A program made the position numbers and the translations under genes. Below, one piece after another: positions 25,619 to 35,101 of a DNA stretch of 64,000 nt. A model generated the notes under the pieces. That model ran no database searches. It saw only the letters and a program-made list of their open reading frames with translations, and had not been told where the DNA came from. Each line of letters starts with the position of its first letter. The first letter of the stretch is position 1. Origin of the DNA: Paracoccus sanguinis (GTDB lineage Bacteria; Pseudomonadota; Alphaproteobacteria; Rhodobacterales; Rhodobacteraceae); NCBI RefSeq assembly GCF_900106665.1, contig NZ_FNNA01000002.1, positions 248,001 to 312,000 on the forward strand, read 5' to 3'.

Positions 25619-26184
25619 GCCCGGCCCTCCGCGTCCGACACGCCGTCGAGCGCCTCGGCCAGCCGGATAACGTCCGGCCGGTCGTCGCGCCCCGGTGCGC
25701 CGGCGCGTCCCGCGCCCGCCCAGCGGCGTTTCAGCGCGATAAGGTGCAGCGCCGCGGCGGCCGCCCCGCCGCCCTTGTCCTGCCCCTCGGGGTCGGCGCG
25801 GACCACTGCCTGCTCCATCGTCTCGACGGTCAGGATGCCGTTGCCGAGGCAGAGCCCCTGCAGGCCGAGCAGCGTCAGCCCGCGCGAGCTGTCGTTGCAG
25901 ACCGTGTCGTAATGCGTCGTCTCGCCGCGGATCACGCAGCCGAGAGCCACGAAACCGTCGTAGTTCGCCAGCCGCCCGGCCATGGCCACGGCGGCCGGGA
26001 TCTCGAGCGCGCCGGGCACCTCGACCAGATCGACGCTGGCGCCCGCCGCCTCGGCGGTGCGGCGCGCCCCGGCGATGAGGGCGTCGGCGATGGCGCGGTA
26101 ATAGGGCGCCACGACGATCAGCAGCCGCACCGGCGCATCGAACCGCGGTAGCGGCAGGGTGGAATGTTCGGTCAGCGCGGCCAT
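25615..26184 (-). CDS. ribH: 6,7-dimethyl-8-ribityllumazine synthase
   Basis: A 189-residue lumazine synthase. VVAPYYRAIADALIAGA is the N-terminal substrate segment, VEVPGALEIPAAVAMA the phosphate-binding region, and FVALGCVIRGETTHYDTVCNDSSRGLT (shown in part) covers the active site, followed by GNGILTVETMEQAVVRA. It condenses the pyrimidine intermediate with dihydroxybutanone phosphate. The C-terminus carries an approximately 25-residue Gly/Arg-rich extension beyond the usual end. It starts one base from the ribB stop and overlaps nusB, so it sits mid-operon. Confidence 0.95.
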   Translation of the reverse strand: MAALTEHSTLPLPRFDAPVRLLIVVAPYYRAIADALIAGARRTAEAAGASVDLVEVPGALEIPAAVAMAGRLANYDGFVALGCVIRGETTHYDTVCNDSSRGLTLLGLQGLCLGNGILTVETMEQAVVRADPEGQDKGGGAAAAALHLIALKRRWAGAGRAGAPGRDDRPDVIRLAEALDGVSDAEGRA

Positions 26185-27341
26185 CAGCTTGGGTCCTGCG
26201 GAATCGGGCGGGTGGACTGGATCGTCAGACCGTAGGCATCGAGCCCCACGACCTTCAGCGGCGCCGAGTTGGTGAGCAGCACCAGGTCCGACAGCCCCAG
26301 CGCCGAGAGGATCTGCGCCCCGAGCCCGTACTGGCGCAGCGTGTGCGGCGAGGCCTCGCCCGGCCGCGGCAAGAGCGGCGAGAGGTCGCGCAGCAGCACC
26401 ACCACGCCGCGCCCCTCGGCGGCGATCAGCCGCATCGCGGCGGGCAGGTCGCCGGCCCGCTCGCGGCTCACGCCCAGCACGTCGTGCAGGGGGTCGAGCG
26501 CGTGCATCCGCACCAGCACCGGGCCGGGGGCGGTCAGGTCGCCCATGCTCAGCACGATGTGCTCGGCGCCTTGGGTCTCGTCGGCGAAGACACGCATGGT
26601 CCACTCGCCGCCATGGGCGGTGACGGTGCGCTGGTCACGCTCGGCGATCAGATTGTCGTGGCGGCGACGATAGGCGATCAGGTCGCTGATGGTGCCGATC
26701 TTCAGCCCGTGCTTCTGGGCGAAGGCCACGAGGTCGGGCAGCCGCGCCATGCTGCCGTCGTCGCGCATGATCTCGCAGATGACGCCCGCGGGGTTCAGCC
26801 CGGCGAGGCGAGCGATATCCACGGCGGCCTCGGTGTGGCCGGCGCGGACCAGCACGCCGCCGTCGCGGGCGCGCAGCGGAAAGACGTGGCCCGGGGTGGC
26901 GATGTCGGCCGCGCCCTTGGTCGGGTCGATGGCGACCGAGACGGTGCGCGCCCGGTCATGGGCCGAGATGCCGGTCGTCACCCCCTCGCGCGCCTCGATC
27001 GACAGCGTGAAGGCCGTCTCGTGGCGCGAGGAGTTCTTGGGGCTCATCAGCGGCAGCCCCAGCGCGTCGATCCGCGCGGCGGGCAGCGCAAGGCAGATCA
27101 GCCCGCGGCCGTGGGTGGCCATGAAGTTGATCGCGTCCGGCGTCGCCATCTGCGCGGGGATGACGAGGTCGCCCTCGTTCTCGCGGTCCTCGTGATCGAC
27201 CAGCACGAACATCCGGCCGTTGCGGGCGTCCTCGATGATCTCCTCGATGCCCGAGATGGCATCGGACCAGTCCCGCTCGACGGGTCCGGGCTGTTCATAC
27301 TGCATGGCTCTGTCCGCGGCCGTTGGTGGGGCGTGCTGCAT
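26184..27341 (-). CDS. ribB: 3,4-dihydroxy-2-butanone 4-phosphate synthase with degenerate RibA-like domain (RibBX type)
   Basis: A 385-residue protein. Residues 25-225 are a complete RibB: FVLVDHEDRENEGDLVIPA, GLICLALPAARIDALGLP, AFTLSIEAREGVTTGISAHD and FPLRARDGGVLVRAGHTEA. Residues 230-385 have the layout of GTP cyclohydrolase II. However, the zinc-binding cysteine segment is replaced by MHALDPLHDVLGVSRERAGD, which has no Cys, so cyclohydrolase activity should be absent. Such RibBX variants are known in Proteobacteria, and a separate RibA is expected elsewhere in the genome. The start could be at 27341 or at the later ATG at 27305. The gene is followed immediately by ribH. Confidence 0.92.
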   Translation of the reverse strand: MQHAPPTAADRAMQYEQPGPVERDWSDAISGIEEIIEDARNGRMFVLVDHEDRENEGDLVIPAQMATPDAINFMATHGRGLICLALPAARIDALGLPLMSPKNSSRHETAFTLSIEAREGVTTGISAHDRARTVSVAIDPTKGAADIATPGHVFPLRARDGGVLVRAGHTEAAVDIARLAGLNPAGVICEIMRDDGSMARLPDLVAFAQKHGLKIGTISDLIAYRRRHDNLIAERDQRTVTAHGGEWTMRVFADETQGAEHIVLSMGDLTAPGPVLVRMHALDPLHDVLGVSRERAGDLPAAMRLIAAEGRGVVVLLRDLSPLLPRPGEASPHTLRQYGLGAQILSALGLSDLVLLTNSAPLKVVGLDAYGLTIQSTRPIPQDPS

Positions 27342-27529
27342 CCGCGCGACTTAGCGCAGGAACAAGGCGGGTGAAAGGGCGCGCCGGGGGAAAGGCCGTG
27401 ACGCCAGACCGGCGCGGACCGCCCCGACGCGCCGTTGACGCAACGGAAGGGCGCTGCGGCGCGGCCGCGCCCGCTTCTCTCGGCCCCAGATACCCGGCAA
27501 CGCCCGCCACCCGCGCGGCGCGGGCAGGA

Positions 27530-28123
27530 TCAGCCCGCCTCGGCCAGCCGCGCGACATAGCGCGCCAGCGTGTCGATCTCGAGGTTCACCAGATCGCCCT
27601 CGCGCACCCCGCCCCAGGTCGTGACCGCCTGGGTGTGCGGGATCAGGTTGACGCCGAAGCGGTTGCCCTCGACCTCGTTCACCGTGAGCGAGGTACCGTT
27701 CAGCGCCACCGAGCCTTTCGGGGCGATGAAGCGCGCCAGATGCGCCGGCGCCTCGAGCGTCAGGCGCAGGCTGTCACCCTCGGGGCGGGCGGCGACGATC
27801 CGCGCCACCCCGTCGACGTGACCCGAGACGATGTGCCCGCCGAGTTCGTCCCCGACCCGCAGCGCCCGCTCGAGGTTCAGGCGCTGGTCCGGGGTCCAGC
27901 CTTGGGCGCCGATGTTGGTCTTGTCGAGTGTTTCGGCCGACACATCGACCGCGAACCAGTCGGGGCCCTTGTCCACGACGGTCAGGCAGACGCCGTCGCA
28001 GGCGATCGAGGCCCCGAGGTCGACGGTGGACAGATCATAGGTCGTGGCGATGCGCGCACGCAGGTCGCCGCGGGCCTCGGCGTCCACGACGCGGCCGATG
28101 TCGGTGATGATTCCGGTAAACAT
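27530..28123 (-). CDS. ribE: Riboflavin synthase, alpha subunit
   Basis: A 197-residue riboflavin synthase. The diagnostic start MFTGIITDIGRV fixes the ATG at 28123. Two tandem lumazine-binding domains follow (GASIACDGVCLTVVD and GGHIVSGHVDGVARI in the first, KGSVALNGTSLTVNEV in the second). It makes riboflavin from two molecules of dimethylribityllumazine. It lies 188 bases upstream of ribB on the same strand. I looked for an FMN riboswitch in that gap and upstream and saw none. The gene is also called ribC in some species. Confidence 0.95.
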   Translation of the reverse strand: MFTGIITDIGRVVDAEARGDLRARIATTYDLSTVDLGASIACDGVCLTVVDKGPDWFAVDVSAETLDKTNIGAQGWTPDQRLNLERALRVGDELGGHIVSGHVDGVARIVAARPEGDSLRLTLEAPAHLARFIAPKGSVALNGTSLTVNEVEGNRFGVNLIPHTQAVTTWGGVREGDLVNLEIDTLARYVARLAEAG

Positions 28124-28403
28124 GACGCAGTCCTCGCTCGCACCCCGCGCGCCCGCAACGGCACGGGGCGTCCAGACGATGGGGTCGGAGGGGGCCGGAG
28201 ACAAGGGGCCGCGGGCGCCGTGCCGGACCCTGAGCCGCCGGACGCCGGCTGCGGCGGGGGCGGTTCAGTCCAATTGTGCAAAACGTCACCTTGACCCGTC
28301 CCGCCCTGCGGCATGATCCTTGGGGGCACGACGCGCCTCTTTCGGCCCGCGGGGGCATGACGATTCGAGTTTCTGTTTCACGCCGCTTTTCCTGGTTGCG
28401 CGC

Positions 28404-29798
28404 ATGACCGCCAGCTTCATCGCGCCGCGCGCGGGGGCCGACCCTGCCCGCGCCCCCGCCCCGCGCCCCGGGGTCGAGCCGGCACCCGCGGCCCCGACCC
28501 CCGCCCCCGTGGCGGCTCAGCCCGCGGACCAGCGGGTGTTCCTGCTGCTGCAAGGCCCGCACGGGCCGTTCTTCGACCGACTCGGACGGCTGCTCCGCGA
28601 CAGCGGGGCGCAGGTGTGGCGCGTGGGGTTCAACGCCGGGGACGCGTTCTTCTGGCGCGACCACGACCATTACATCCCCCACCGCGACAGCCCCGAAGAC
28701 TGGCCGGCGCATCTCGACGCGCTGATCGACCGGCTCGGGGTGACCGACATCGTGCTTTACGGCGACGTGCGCCCGATCCACGCCGCCGCGCGGGCGGCGG
28801 CGGCCGATCGCGGCCTCGTCCTGCACGTCTTCGAAGAGGGTTATCTGCGCCCCTACTGGATCAGCTACGAACGCGGCGGCTCGAACGGCCACTCGGCGCT
28901 GATGCAGATCGGGCTCGACCGCATGATCGCGGCGCAGCGCGACTTCGGCGACGACGTGAACCGCCCGCCCGCGCATTGGGGCGATATGCGCGAGCACAAG
29001 TTCTATGGCGCACTCTATCATTTCCTCGTGCTGACCGCGAACCGCCGCTATCCCGGCTTCGCCTCGCACCGCGAGGTGCCGCTGGGGCGCGAGTTCCGGC
29101 TGAACCTGCGCCGGCTGCTGCTCTCGCCCGTCCACGCGCTGCGCCGCCGGGTGCAGGCGCGGCGCATCCAGTCGCGCGGCTTTCCCTATGCGCTGGTGCT
29201 GATGCAGCTCGAGCATGATTCGAGTTTTCTCGCCCACTCGCCCTATCGCCGCATGGCCGAGTTCACCGCCGAGGTGCTGACCGCCTTTGCCCGCGCCGCG
29301 CCCGGCCATCACCACATCGTCTTCAAGTCCCACCCGCTCGAGGATGGGCGCGCGGCCCTCGACCAGGTGATCCGCGAGCAGGCGGGCAAGCTCGGGATCG
29401 CCCACCGCGTGCACCTCGTGCAGGGCGGCAAGCTCGCCGGGCTGCTGTCGCAGGCCCGGGCTGTGGTCACGATCAACTCGACCGCCGCCCAGCAGGCGCT
29501 GTGGCGCGGCCTGCCGGTCAAGGCGATGGGGCGGGCCGTCTACTGCAAGCCGGGCCTCGTCTCGGACCAGCCGCTCGAGGATTTCCTGCGCCATCCCGAC
29601 CCGCCCGACCGGCGGCTCTACAAGCACTACCGCAACTACCTGATGGACACCTGCCAGGTGCCGGGGGGGTTCTACGCGGCGCTCTCGCGCGCCCACGCCC
29701 TGCGGCTGGTGGTGGACATGATGCTCGACCCCGACGACCCGTATGCGGCGCTGGAAAGCGGCCGCGCGGCGAACCGGCAACAGATGGCTGATGAATGA
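28404..29798 (+). CDS. kpsS: Capsule polysaccharide modification/export protein KpsS
   Basis: A 464-residue protein of the Capsule_synth family. An Ala/Pro-rich N-terminus of about 45 residues precedes VFLLLQGPHGPFFDRLGRLL, DIVLYGDVRPIH, LHVFEEGYLRPYWISYE, IVFKSHPLEDGR and VVTINSTAAQQALWRGLPV, all standard KpsS segments. KpsS and KpsC are Kdo transferases that build the poly-Kdo linker on lyso-phosphatidylglycerol for ABC-exported capsules. I chose the ATG at 28404. It is divergent from ribE and heads a three-gene export module. Confidence 0.92.
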   Translation: MTASFIAPRAGADPARAPAPRPGVEPAPAAPTPAPVAAQPADQRVFLLLQGPHGPFFDRLGRLLRDSGAQVWRVGFNAGDAFFWRDHDHYIPHRDSPEDWPAHLDALIDRLGVTDIVLYGDVRPIHAAARAAAADRGLVLHVFEEGYLRPYWISYERGGSNGHSALMQIGLDRMIAAQRDFGDDVNRPPAHWGDMREHKFYGALYHFLVLTANRRYPGFASHREVPLGREFRLNLRRLLLSPVHALRRRVQARRIQSRGFPYALVLMQLEHDSSFLAHSPYRRMAEFTAEVLTAFARAAPGHHHIVFKSHPLEDGRAALDQVIREQAGKLGIAHRVHLVQGGKLAGLLSQARAVVTINSTAAQQALWRGLPVKAMGRAVYCKPGLVSDQPLEDFLRHPDPPDRRLYKHYRNYLMDTCQVPGGFYAALSRAHALRLVVDMMLDPDDPYAALESGRAANRQQMADE

Positions 29799-29912
29799 TG
29801 ACCCGCCCCGGCCGGACGGCAGAGGCGGATGGAATTGACCTCCGCGACGCGATAGTGTCGCCGGCAACGACGAGGCGGCGCCATGCCGCCCATGTGGACA
29901 GGAGACGTTTTC

Positions 29913-31067
29913 GTGGTTGACCTGAGCTTTACCCCTCGAGCCGGCGCGCCCCGCAGGCGCCTGACCGTGCTGGCCACCGCGCTCGTCTCGGTGGCGCTGC
30001 TGGCGGGCTGCGGGCTGCCGCGCTCGGGCCCCAACAAGAACGAGATCTTCCAGGGCGCCGTCGAACGCGGCGGCAACACCCACATCATCTACGTCAACGA
30101 CCACGTGGCGCGGGCGGCGAACTTCACCCCGGCCTATGGCTTCGGGTCGGACTTCACCTCGGCCGCCTCGGTCGGTGCCGACGAGATCCGGCCGGGCGAC
30201 GTGCTCGGGCTGACGATCTGGGAAAACGTCGATGACGGGCTGCTCGCCTCGCTCGGGCAGTCGAACACCAACCTGCAGCAGCTGCAGGTGGACAGCGCCG
30301 GCTATATCTTCGTGCCCTACGCCGGGCGGGTGAAGGCGGCGGGGAACTCGCCCGACCGTCTGCGCCAGATCATCACCTCGCGGCTCGAGCAGCAGACGCC
30401 GGACCCGCAGGTGACCGTGACCCGCGTGGCGGGTGACGGCGCGACCGTGTCGGTGATGGGCAAGGTCGGCGGTCAGGGGGTGTTCCCGATCGAGCGGCCG
30501 ACCCGCACCCTCTCGGCCATGCTGGCGCGCGCCGGCGGCGTCACCATCGACGCCGAGGTGGCGGTCGTCACCGTGAAGCGCGGCCGCAACACCGGCAAGG
30601 TTTGGCTGCGCGACCTTTACGCCAACCCGCGCTACGACGTGGCGCTGCGCCCCGGCGACGTGATCCTCGTCGAAGAGGACCAGCGCAGCTTCACCGCGAT
30701 GGGCGCGCTGGGCGGCCAGACCAAGGTGCCGCTCGGGTCGGAAGAGATCAGCGCGATGGAGGCGATCGCCATGGTCGGCGGCCTCAGCACCAACCTCGCC
30801 GACCCGACCGGCGTCTTCATCCTGCGCGACGAGCCGATGTCGGTCGCCCGCCGGGTGCTGGGCCAGGACGTCTACGGCGACCAGCGGATGGCCTATGTGC
30901 TCGACCTGACGCGGCCGAACGGGCTGTTCCTTGCCCGCGACTTCATGATCCGCGACGGCGACACGGTCTATGTGACCGAGGCGCCCTATGTGCAATGGCA
31001 GAAGACCCTCGGCGCCATCACCGGCGCGGCGGGCAGCGCGCGGTCGCTGGAATCGCTTGCCAACTGA
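29913..31067 (+). CDS. Polysaccharide export lipoprotein (Wza/KpsD family)
   Basis: About 384 residues from a GTG start with the ribosome site AGGAGA eight bases upstream; an ATG at 29883 is an alternative. A lipoprotein signal ends in LLAGC with the modified Cys near residue 33. The Poly_export domain follows (DEIRPGDVLGLTIWENVDDG, DSAGYIFVPYAGRVKAAGNS, PDPQVTVTRVAGDGATVSVM) and then SLBB-like repeats (LARAGGVTIDAEVAVVTVKR, AMVGGLSTNLADPTGVFILR). It should form the outer-membrane exit channel for capsular polysaccharide. It sits between kpsS and kpsC. Confidence 0.9.
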   Translation: MVDLSFTPRAGAPRRRLTVLATALVSVALLAGCGLPRSGPNKNEIFQGAVERGGNTHIIYVNDHVARAANFTPAYGFGSDFTSAASVGADEIRPGDVLGLTIWENVDDGLLASLGQSNTNLQQLQVDSAGYIFVPYAGRVKAAGNSPDRLRQIITSRLEQQTPDPQVTVTRVAGDGATVSVMGKVGGQGVFPIERPTRTLSAMLARAGGVTIDAEVAVVTVKRGRNTGKVWLRDLYANPRYDVALRPGDVILVEEDQRSFTAMGALGGQTKVPLGSEEISAMEAIAMVGGLSTNLADPTGVFILRDEPMSVARRVLGQDVYGDQRMAYVLDLTRPNGLFLARDFMIRDGDTVYVTEAPYVQWQKTLGAITGAAGSARSLESLAN

Positions 31068-33363
31068 GCCGGAACCGGACCCTGACGACGCCGCGGCCCC
31101 CCGGCCGCGGCGTCTCTTCGTTCTGAACGCGGGGTTCTTCACCGGCCCCCGCGTCCGCCGCATCCTCGCGCTCGCGGGCTGGCAACTGGCCGTGGGCGGC
31201 CCCGGCCCCGGCGACGCCGTGGGGGTGTGGGGGGCAAGCCCGACCGCCTGGCGCGGACGGGCGCTCGCGGCGCGAACGGGCGCGCCGGTGGTCACGGTCG
31301 AGGATGCGTTCCTGCGCTCGGTCCTGCCCGGCCGCGACCGCTCGCGGATCGGGCGGCGCGGCCCCATCGGGCTGCTGATCGACCCCGAGGGGCTGCATTT
31401 CGACCCCGCCACCCCCTCGCGGATCGAGACGCTCGCCGCCTCGCCCGAGGCCGCGGCGCGCGCGGCCGAGGCCGCCGAGGCCCTCGCCCGCCTGCGCGCG
31501 GCGGGGCTTTCCAAGTACAACGCCCACCGCCCGGACGTGCCCGCACCGGCGCCGGGCTATGTCCTCGTGGTCGACCAGACGCGCGGCGATGCCTCGCTGG
31601 GGAGGGCGGGGCGCGAGACCTTCCTGCGGATGCTCACCGCGGCGCGGGACGAGCATCCCGGCGCCCGGATCGTGGTGCGCAGCCACCCCGAGACGGCGGC
31701 GGGTCACCGTCCCGGCCACCTTGGCCCGGCCGACCTGCGCCTAGGCGAGACGCTCGACGCGAGCCCCGTGTCGCCGTGGGCGCTGGTCGCCAACGCCCGC
31801 GCCGTCTACGCCGTCAGTTCGCAGATGGGCTACGAGGCGCTGCTGGCCGGTCACCGCCCGCGGCTCTTCGGGCAGCCCTTCTACGCCGGCTGGGGGCTGA
31901 GCGACGACGAGACGCCGCTGCCCCGCCGCAGGGGCCGCACGACGGTCGAGGCGCTCTTTGCCGCGAGCCACCTGCTCGCGCCGGTCTGGTACGACCCCTG
32001 CCGCGACCGACTGACGGATTTCGAGGGGGCGCTGCGGCAGATCGAGGCCGAGGCGCGCGCCTATGCCTTCGACCGCGACGGGCATCTGGCCTACGGGATG
32101 CGGCTCTGGAAGCGCCCCGCCATCGCAGCGATGTTCGGCGAGGGCGCGGGCGTGCGCTTCACTCGCCGGCCGTCGGACAAGGTGACGCTGGTCTGGGCCA
32201 ACCGGGCGGATGAGGTGGCGAGGGACGGGCAACCTGCGAGCCCGCCATCGCGCCACGTGCCACGGGCGGCGGAGCAGGCGTCGGCGAGGCGGGCGGTTGA
32301 GGCCGGTCCCCCACATCCACCCGGCCCAAAATCGCGGCGGGTGCCGCACACGGTGGGGACCGCGGACCATCAGCTGCACCCCCCGGTCCCGCTTCTCGAG
32401 CCGGGCGAACCCGTCACCGCCCCGGCCATCCAACAGGTCTCCCATCCCCGCGCTACCAGCACCGGCGCTGCGCCAGCCGGTACCCCGTCAGCCCCACCCA
32501 GCTCCCGCGCGGCACTCGCTCGCGTCGAGGACGGCTTCCTGCGGTCGCGCGGCCTCGGCGCGGCCCTCGTGCCGCCGCTGTCGCTGGTCGCCGACGACCT
32601 CGGGATCTACTACGACCCGACCCGCGAAAGCCGGCTCGAGCGGTTGATCGCGGCCCCGCTGCCGCCGGGCAGGGCGGCGCGCGCCGCGGCGCTGATCGAC
32701 CTGCTGAGGGCGGCGGGGGTCACCAAGTACAACCTCGCAGGCGCCCTGCCCGCGCTGCCCCGCGACGGGCGCCTGCGCATCCTCGTGCCGGGGCAGGTCG
32801 AGGACGACGCCTCGATCCGGCTGGGCGCGGGGGCCGAGCGCACCAACCTCTCGCTGCTGCGCCGCGTCCGAGCGGAGAACCCGCAGGCGCTGATCGTCTG
32901 GAAACCGCACCCGGATGTCGAGGCCGGGCTGCGCCCCGGCGCCATCGGCGCGGCGGACCTCGCCGGGCTGGCCGACGTGACCGCGGCCCATGCGCCGGCA
33001 GCGGAGCTGATCGACGCGGTGGATGCGGTCTGGACCATCACCTCGACCCTCGGGTTCGAGGCGCTGCTGCGCGGCAAGCCGGTTACCACCCTCGGCGCGC
33101 CATTCTACGCCGGGTGGGGGCTGACCTGCGATCTCGGCCCGGTGCCCGCGCGGCGGCGGGCGCGGGTCGATCTGCGGACGCTCGTCCACGCGGCACTGAT
33201 CGCCTACCCGCGCTACCGCGATCCGGTCAGCGGCCTGCCCTGCCCGGTCGAGGTCGCGCTGGACCGGCTGGCCGATGACGCCTTGGCCCCGCAGGGCCGG
33301 CGGCTGCGGTTGCTCGCCAAGCTGCAGGGGGCGCTGGCCGGGCACAGCTGGCTCTGGCGCTAA
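31057..33363 (+). CDS. kpsC: Capsule polysaccharide Kdo transferase KpsC, with unusual internal insertion
   Basis: About 768 residues from a TTG at 31057 that overlaps the previous stop; an in-frame ATG at 30988 is the alternative, so the start is uncertain. Two homologous glycosyltransferase halves are present. The first has VVTVEDAFLRS, GLLIDPEGLHFDPATPSRIE, GYVLVVDQTRGDASL and FGQPFYAGWGLSDD. The second has RVEDGFLRSRGLGAALVPP, GIYYDPTRESRLE, IVWKPHPDVEAGLR and LGAPFYAGWGLT. Between VWANRADEVAR and RVEDGFLRS there is an approximately 80-residue Pro/Ala/Ser-rich stretch where relatives have about 15 residues. KpsC adds Kdo to the lipid anchor of group 2-type capsules. Confidence 0.88.
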   Translation: MPTEPEPDPDDAAAPRPRRLFVLNAGFFTGPRVRRILALAGWQLAVGGPGPGDAVGVWGASPTAWRGRALAARTGAPVVTVEDAFLRSVLPGRDRSRIGRRGPIGLLIDPEGLHFDPATPSRIETLAASPEAAARAAEAAEALARLRAAGLSKYNAHRPDVPAPAPGYVLVVDQTRGDASLGRAGRETFLRMLTAARDEHPGARIVVRSHPETAAGHRPGHLGPADLRLGETLDASPVSPWALVANARAVYAVSSQMGYEALLAGHRPRLFGQPFYAGWGLSDDETPLPRRRGRTTVEALFAASHLLAPVWYDPCRDRLTDFEGALRQIEAEARAYAFDRDGHLAYGMRLWKRPAIAAMFGEGAGVRFTRRPSDKVTLVWANRADEVARDGQPASPPSRHVPRAAEQASARRAVEAGPPHPPGPKSRRVPHTVGTADHQLHPPVPLLEPGEPVTAPAIQQVSHPRATSTGAAPAGTPSAPPSSRAALARVEDGFLRSRGLGAALVPPLSLVADDLGIYYDPTRESRLERLIAAPLPPGRAARAAALIDLLRAAGVTKYNLAGALPALPRDGRLRILVPGQVEDDASIRLGAGAERTNLSLLRRVRAENPQALIVWKPHPDVEAGLRPGAIGAADLAGLADVTAAHAPAAELIDAVDAVWTITSTLGFEALLRGKPVTTLGAPFYAGWGLTCDLGPVPARRRARVDLRTLVHAALIAYPRYRDPVSGLPCPVEVALDRLADDALAPQGRRLRLLAKLQGALAGHSWLWR

Positions 33364-33477
33364 CCGCGCGGCCACCACCGCCACCCAGCGCCAGACCCGG
33401 ACCAGCCACCCTATCCCTGCGAATCGCGTCATGGCCCGAGACTGCCCGCGACGGGTGAATCCGCAGTTAAAACCGCC

Positions 33478-34530
33478 TCACATGAGGTCGCGGACCCAGC
33501 GGTGCAAGACGTCCCCGCCCAGCGCCCGCGTCTCGACCAGCCGGAAGCGCGGGGCGTCGGCCAGCGCGCCGAGCCCCAGCGGCCCCACCGCCGCCCGGCC
33601 GTCGCCGCCCAGCACCACCCCCGCCGTATAGCCCGCGAGTTCGTCGACCAGCCCCGCCGCCAGCAGCGCCGCCGCGAGCTGCCCGCCGCCCTCGCAGAAC
33701 ACCCGCGTGATCCCGCGGCGCCCCAGCTCGGCCAGCGCCTCGGGCAGCGGGCCGGGCAGCACCCACAGCGGACCGTGCGCGTCATCCTCGGGCGGCAGCG
33801 CCGGGATCGGGGCGCCCGCGATCACCACCCGAACCGGCTGGCGCATAGCGCCGAAACCGCGCACGTTCAGGGCCGGACGGTCGGCCCGCGCCGTCCCCGC
33901 CCCCACCATCACCGCGTCATGGGTGAGCCGCAGCAGGTGGACATGGCGGCGCGCCGCGGGGCCGGTGATCCAGCGGCTCTCGCCCGCCGCCGTGGCGATG
34001 CGGCCGTCGAAGCTGGTGGCGAGCTTCAGCGTCACCATCGGCCGCCCCTGCGTGACCCGCAGTAAGAACCCGCGCTGCAGCGCCGCCGCGGCCTCGGACC
34101 GGACCCCCTCGACCACCTCGACACCCGCCGTGCGCAGGATGGCGTGGCCGCGACCGGCGACCCGCGGATCGGGATCCGTGAGGCTCGACACCACCCGCGC
34201 GACGCCGGCCTGCACCAGCGCCTCGGCGCAGGGCGGGGTGCGCCCGTGATGAGCGCAGGGCTCGAGCGTGACATAGGCCGTCGCGCCCCGCGCCGCGGGC
34301 CCGGCCTGGTCGAGCGCCATGCGCTCGGCGTGCGGACGGCCGCCCGGCTGGGTCCAGCCGCGGCCGACGACGCGCCCCGCATTGACGATCGCGCATCCGA
34401 CCGCGGGGTTGGGCCACACGTTGCCCAGCCCCCGCGCGGCCAGCCGCAGGGCGTGGTCCATGTGGGCAAGGTCGGTCGGATCGCGCATCGGGCCGTCGCG
34501 TCCGTCCGGCAGGGGACGGGCCGCGCTCAC
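33478..34530 (-). CDS. ribD: Riboflavin biosynthesis deaminase/reductase RibD
   Basis: A 350-residue bifunctional enzyme. The N-terminal deaminase has [28 protein letters not shown] (catalytic His-Ala-Glu) and [18 protein letters not shown] (zinc Cys pair). The C-terminal reductase has [40 protein letters not shown] and [13 protein letters not shown]. It catalyses the second and third steps after GTP cyclohydrolase II. The GTG at 34530 overlaps the nrdR stop (GTGA); an internal ATG at 34488 is possible. It is separated from ribE by the capsule export genes on the other strand. Confidence 0.95.
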   Translation of the reverse strand: MSAARPLPDGRDGPMRDPTDLAHMDHALRLAARGLGNVWPNPAVGCAIVNAGRVVGRGWTQPGGRPHAERMALDQAGPAARGATAYVTLEPCAHHGRTPPCAEALVQAGVARVVSSLTDPDPRVAGRGHAILRTAGVEVVEGVRSEAAAALQRGFLLRVTQGRPMVTLKLATSFDGRIATAAGESRWITGPAARRHVHLLRLTHDAVMVGAGTARADRPALNVRGFGAMRQPVRVVIAGAPIPALPPEDDAHGPLWVLPGPLPEALAELGRRGITRVFCEGGGQLAAALLAAGLVDELAGYTAGVVLGGDGRAAVGPLGLGALADAPRFRLVETRALGGDVLHRWVRDLM

Positions 34531-34991
34531 TCGTCGGGGGTGTTCGGCCGCAGCTCGCTGACGAAGCGGTCAAAGTCGTCCGCGGCCTGAAAGTTCTTGT
34601 AGACGCTGGCAAAACGGACGTAGCCCACGGTGTCGATGCGGGCCAGCGTCTCCATCACGATCTCGCCGATCACCTTCGAGGAGATGTCGGTCTCGCCCAT
34701 GCTCTCGAGGCGGCGGACGATGCCCGAGATCAGCTGGTCGAGCCGCTCGGCCTCGACCGGGCGCTTCTGCATGGCGATGCGGATCGAGCGGGCGAGCTTG
34801 TCGCGGTCGAAATCCTCGCGCCGGCCGCTCGACTTGATGACCACCAGATCGCGCAGCTGCACCCGTTCGTAGGTGGTGAAGCGCCCGCCGCAGGCGGGGC
34901 AGAAGCGGCGGCGGCGGATGGCGACGTTATCCTCGGCCGGGCGCGAGTCCTTGACCTGCGTATCGACGTTTCCGCAGAACGGACAGCGCAT
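34527..34991 (-). CDS. nrdR: Transcriptional repressor NrdR
   Basis: A 154-residue NrdR. The N-terminal zinc ribbon has MRCPFCGN and [19 protein letters not shown]; the ATP-cone domain (residues 50-140) includes [20 protein letters not shown] and [20 protein letters not shown]. NrdR senses ATP/dATP and represses ribonucleotide reductase genes. It overlaps ribD by four bases, the usual nrdR-ribD coupling. Upstream, a TATAGT at 35024-35029 on the minus strand is a candidate -10 element without a good -35. Confidence 0.96.
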   Translation of the reverse strand: MRCPFCGNVDTQVKDSRPAEDNVAIRRRRFCPACGGRFTTYERVQLRDLVVIKSSGRREDFDRDKLARSIRIAMQKRPVEAERLDQLISGIVRRLESMGETDISSKVIGEIVMETLARIDTVGYVRFASVYKNFQAADDFDRFVSELRPNTPDE

Positions 34992-35101
34992 GGATGGACC
35001 CTCAGTCGTTGCCAGACGCCGCGACTATACATGAGCGCGAGGCTTTGGGTAGCGCCTGATTCGGGCCACAAGATGCGGTTTTGCCCGCTGTGGCGGGAAA
35101 G

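Noticed and set aside
27342..28403. Possible FMN riboswitch near the riboflavin genes.
   Set aside because: I looked on both strands of the gaps around ribB and ribE for the conserved RFN core and found no match.
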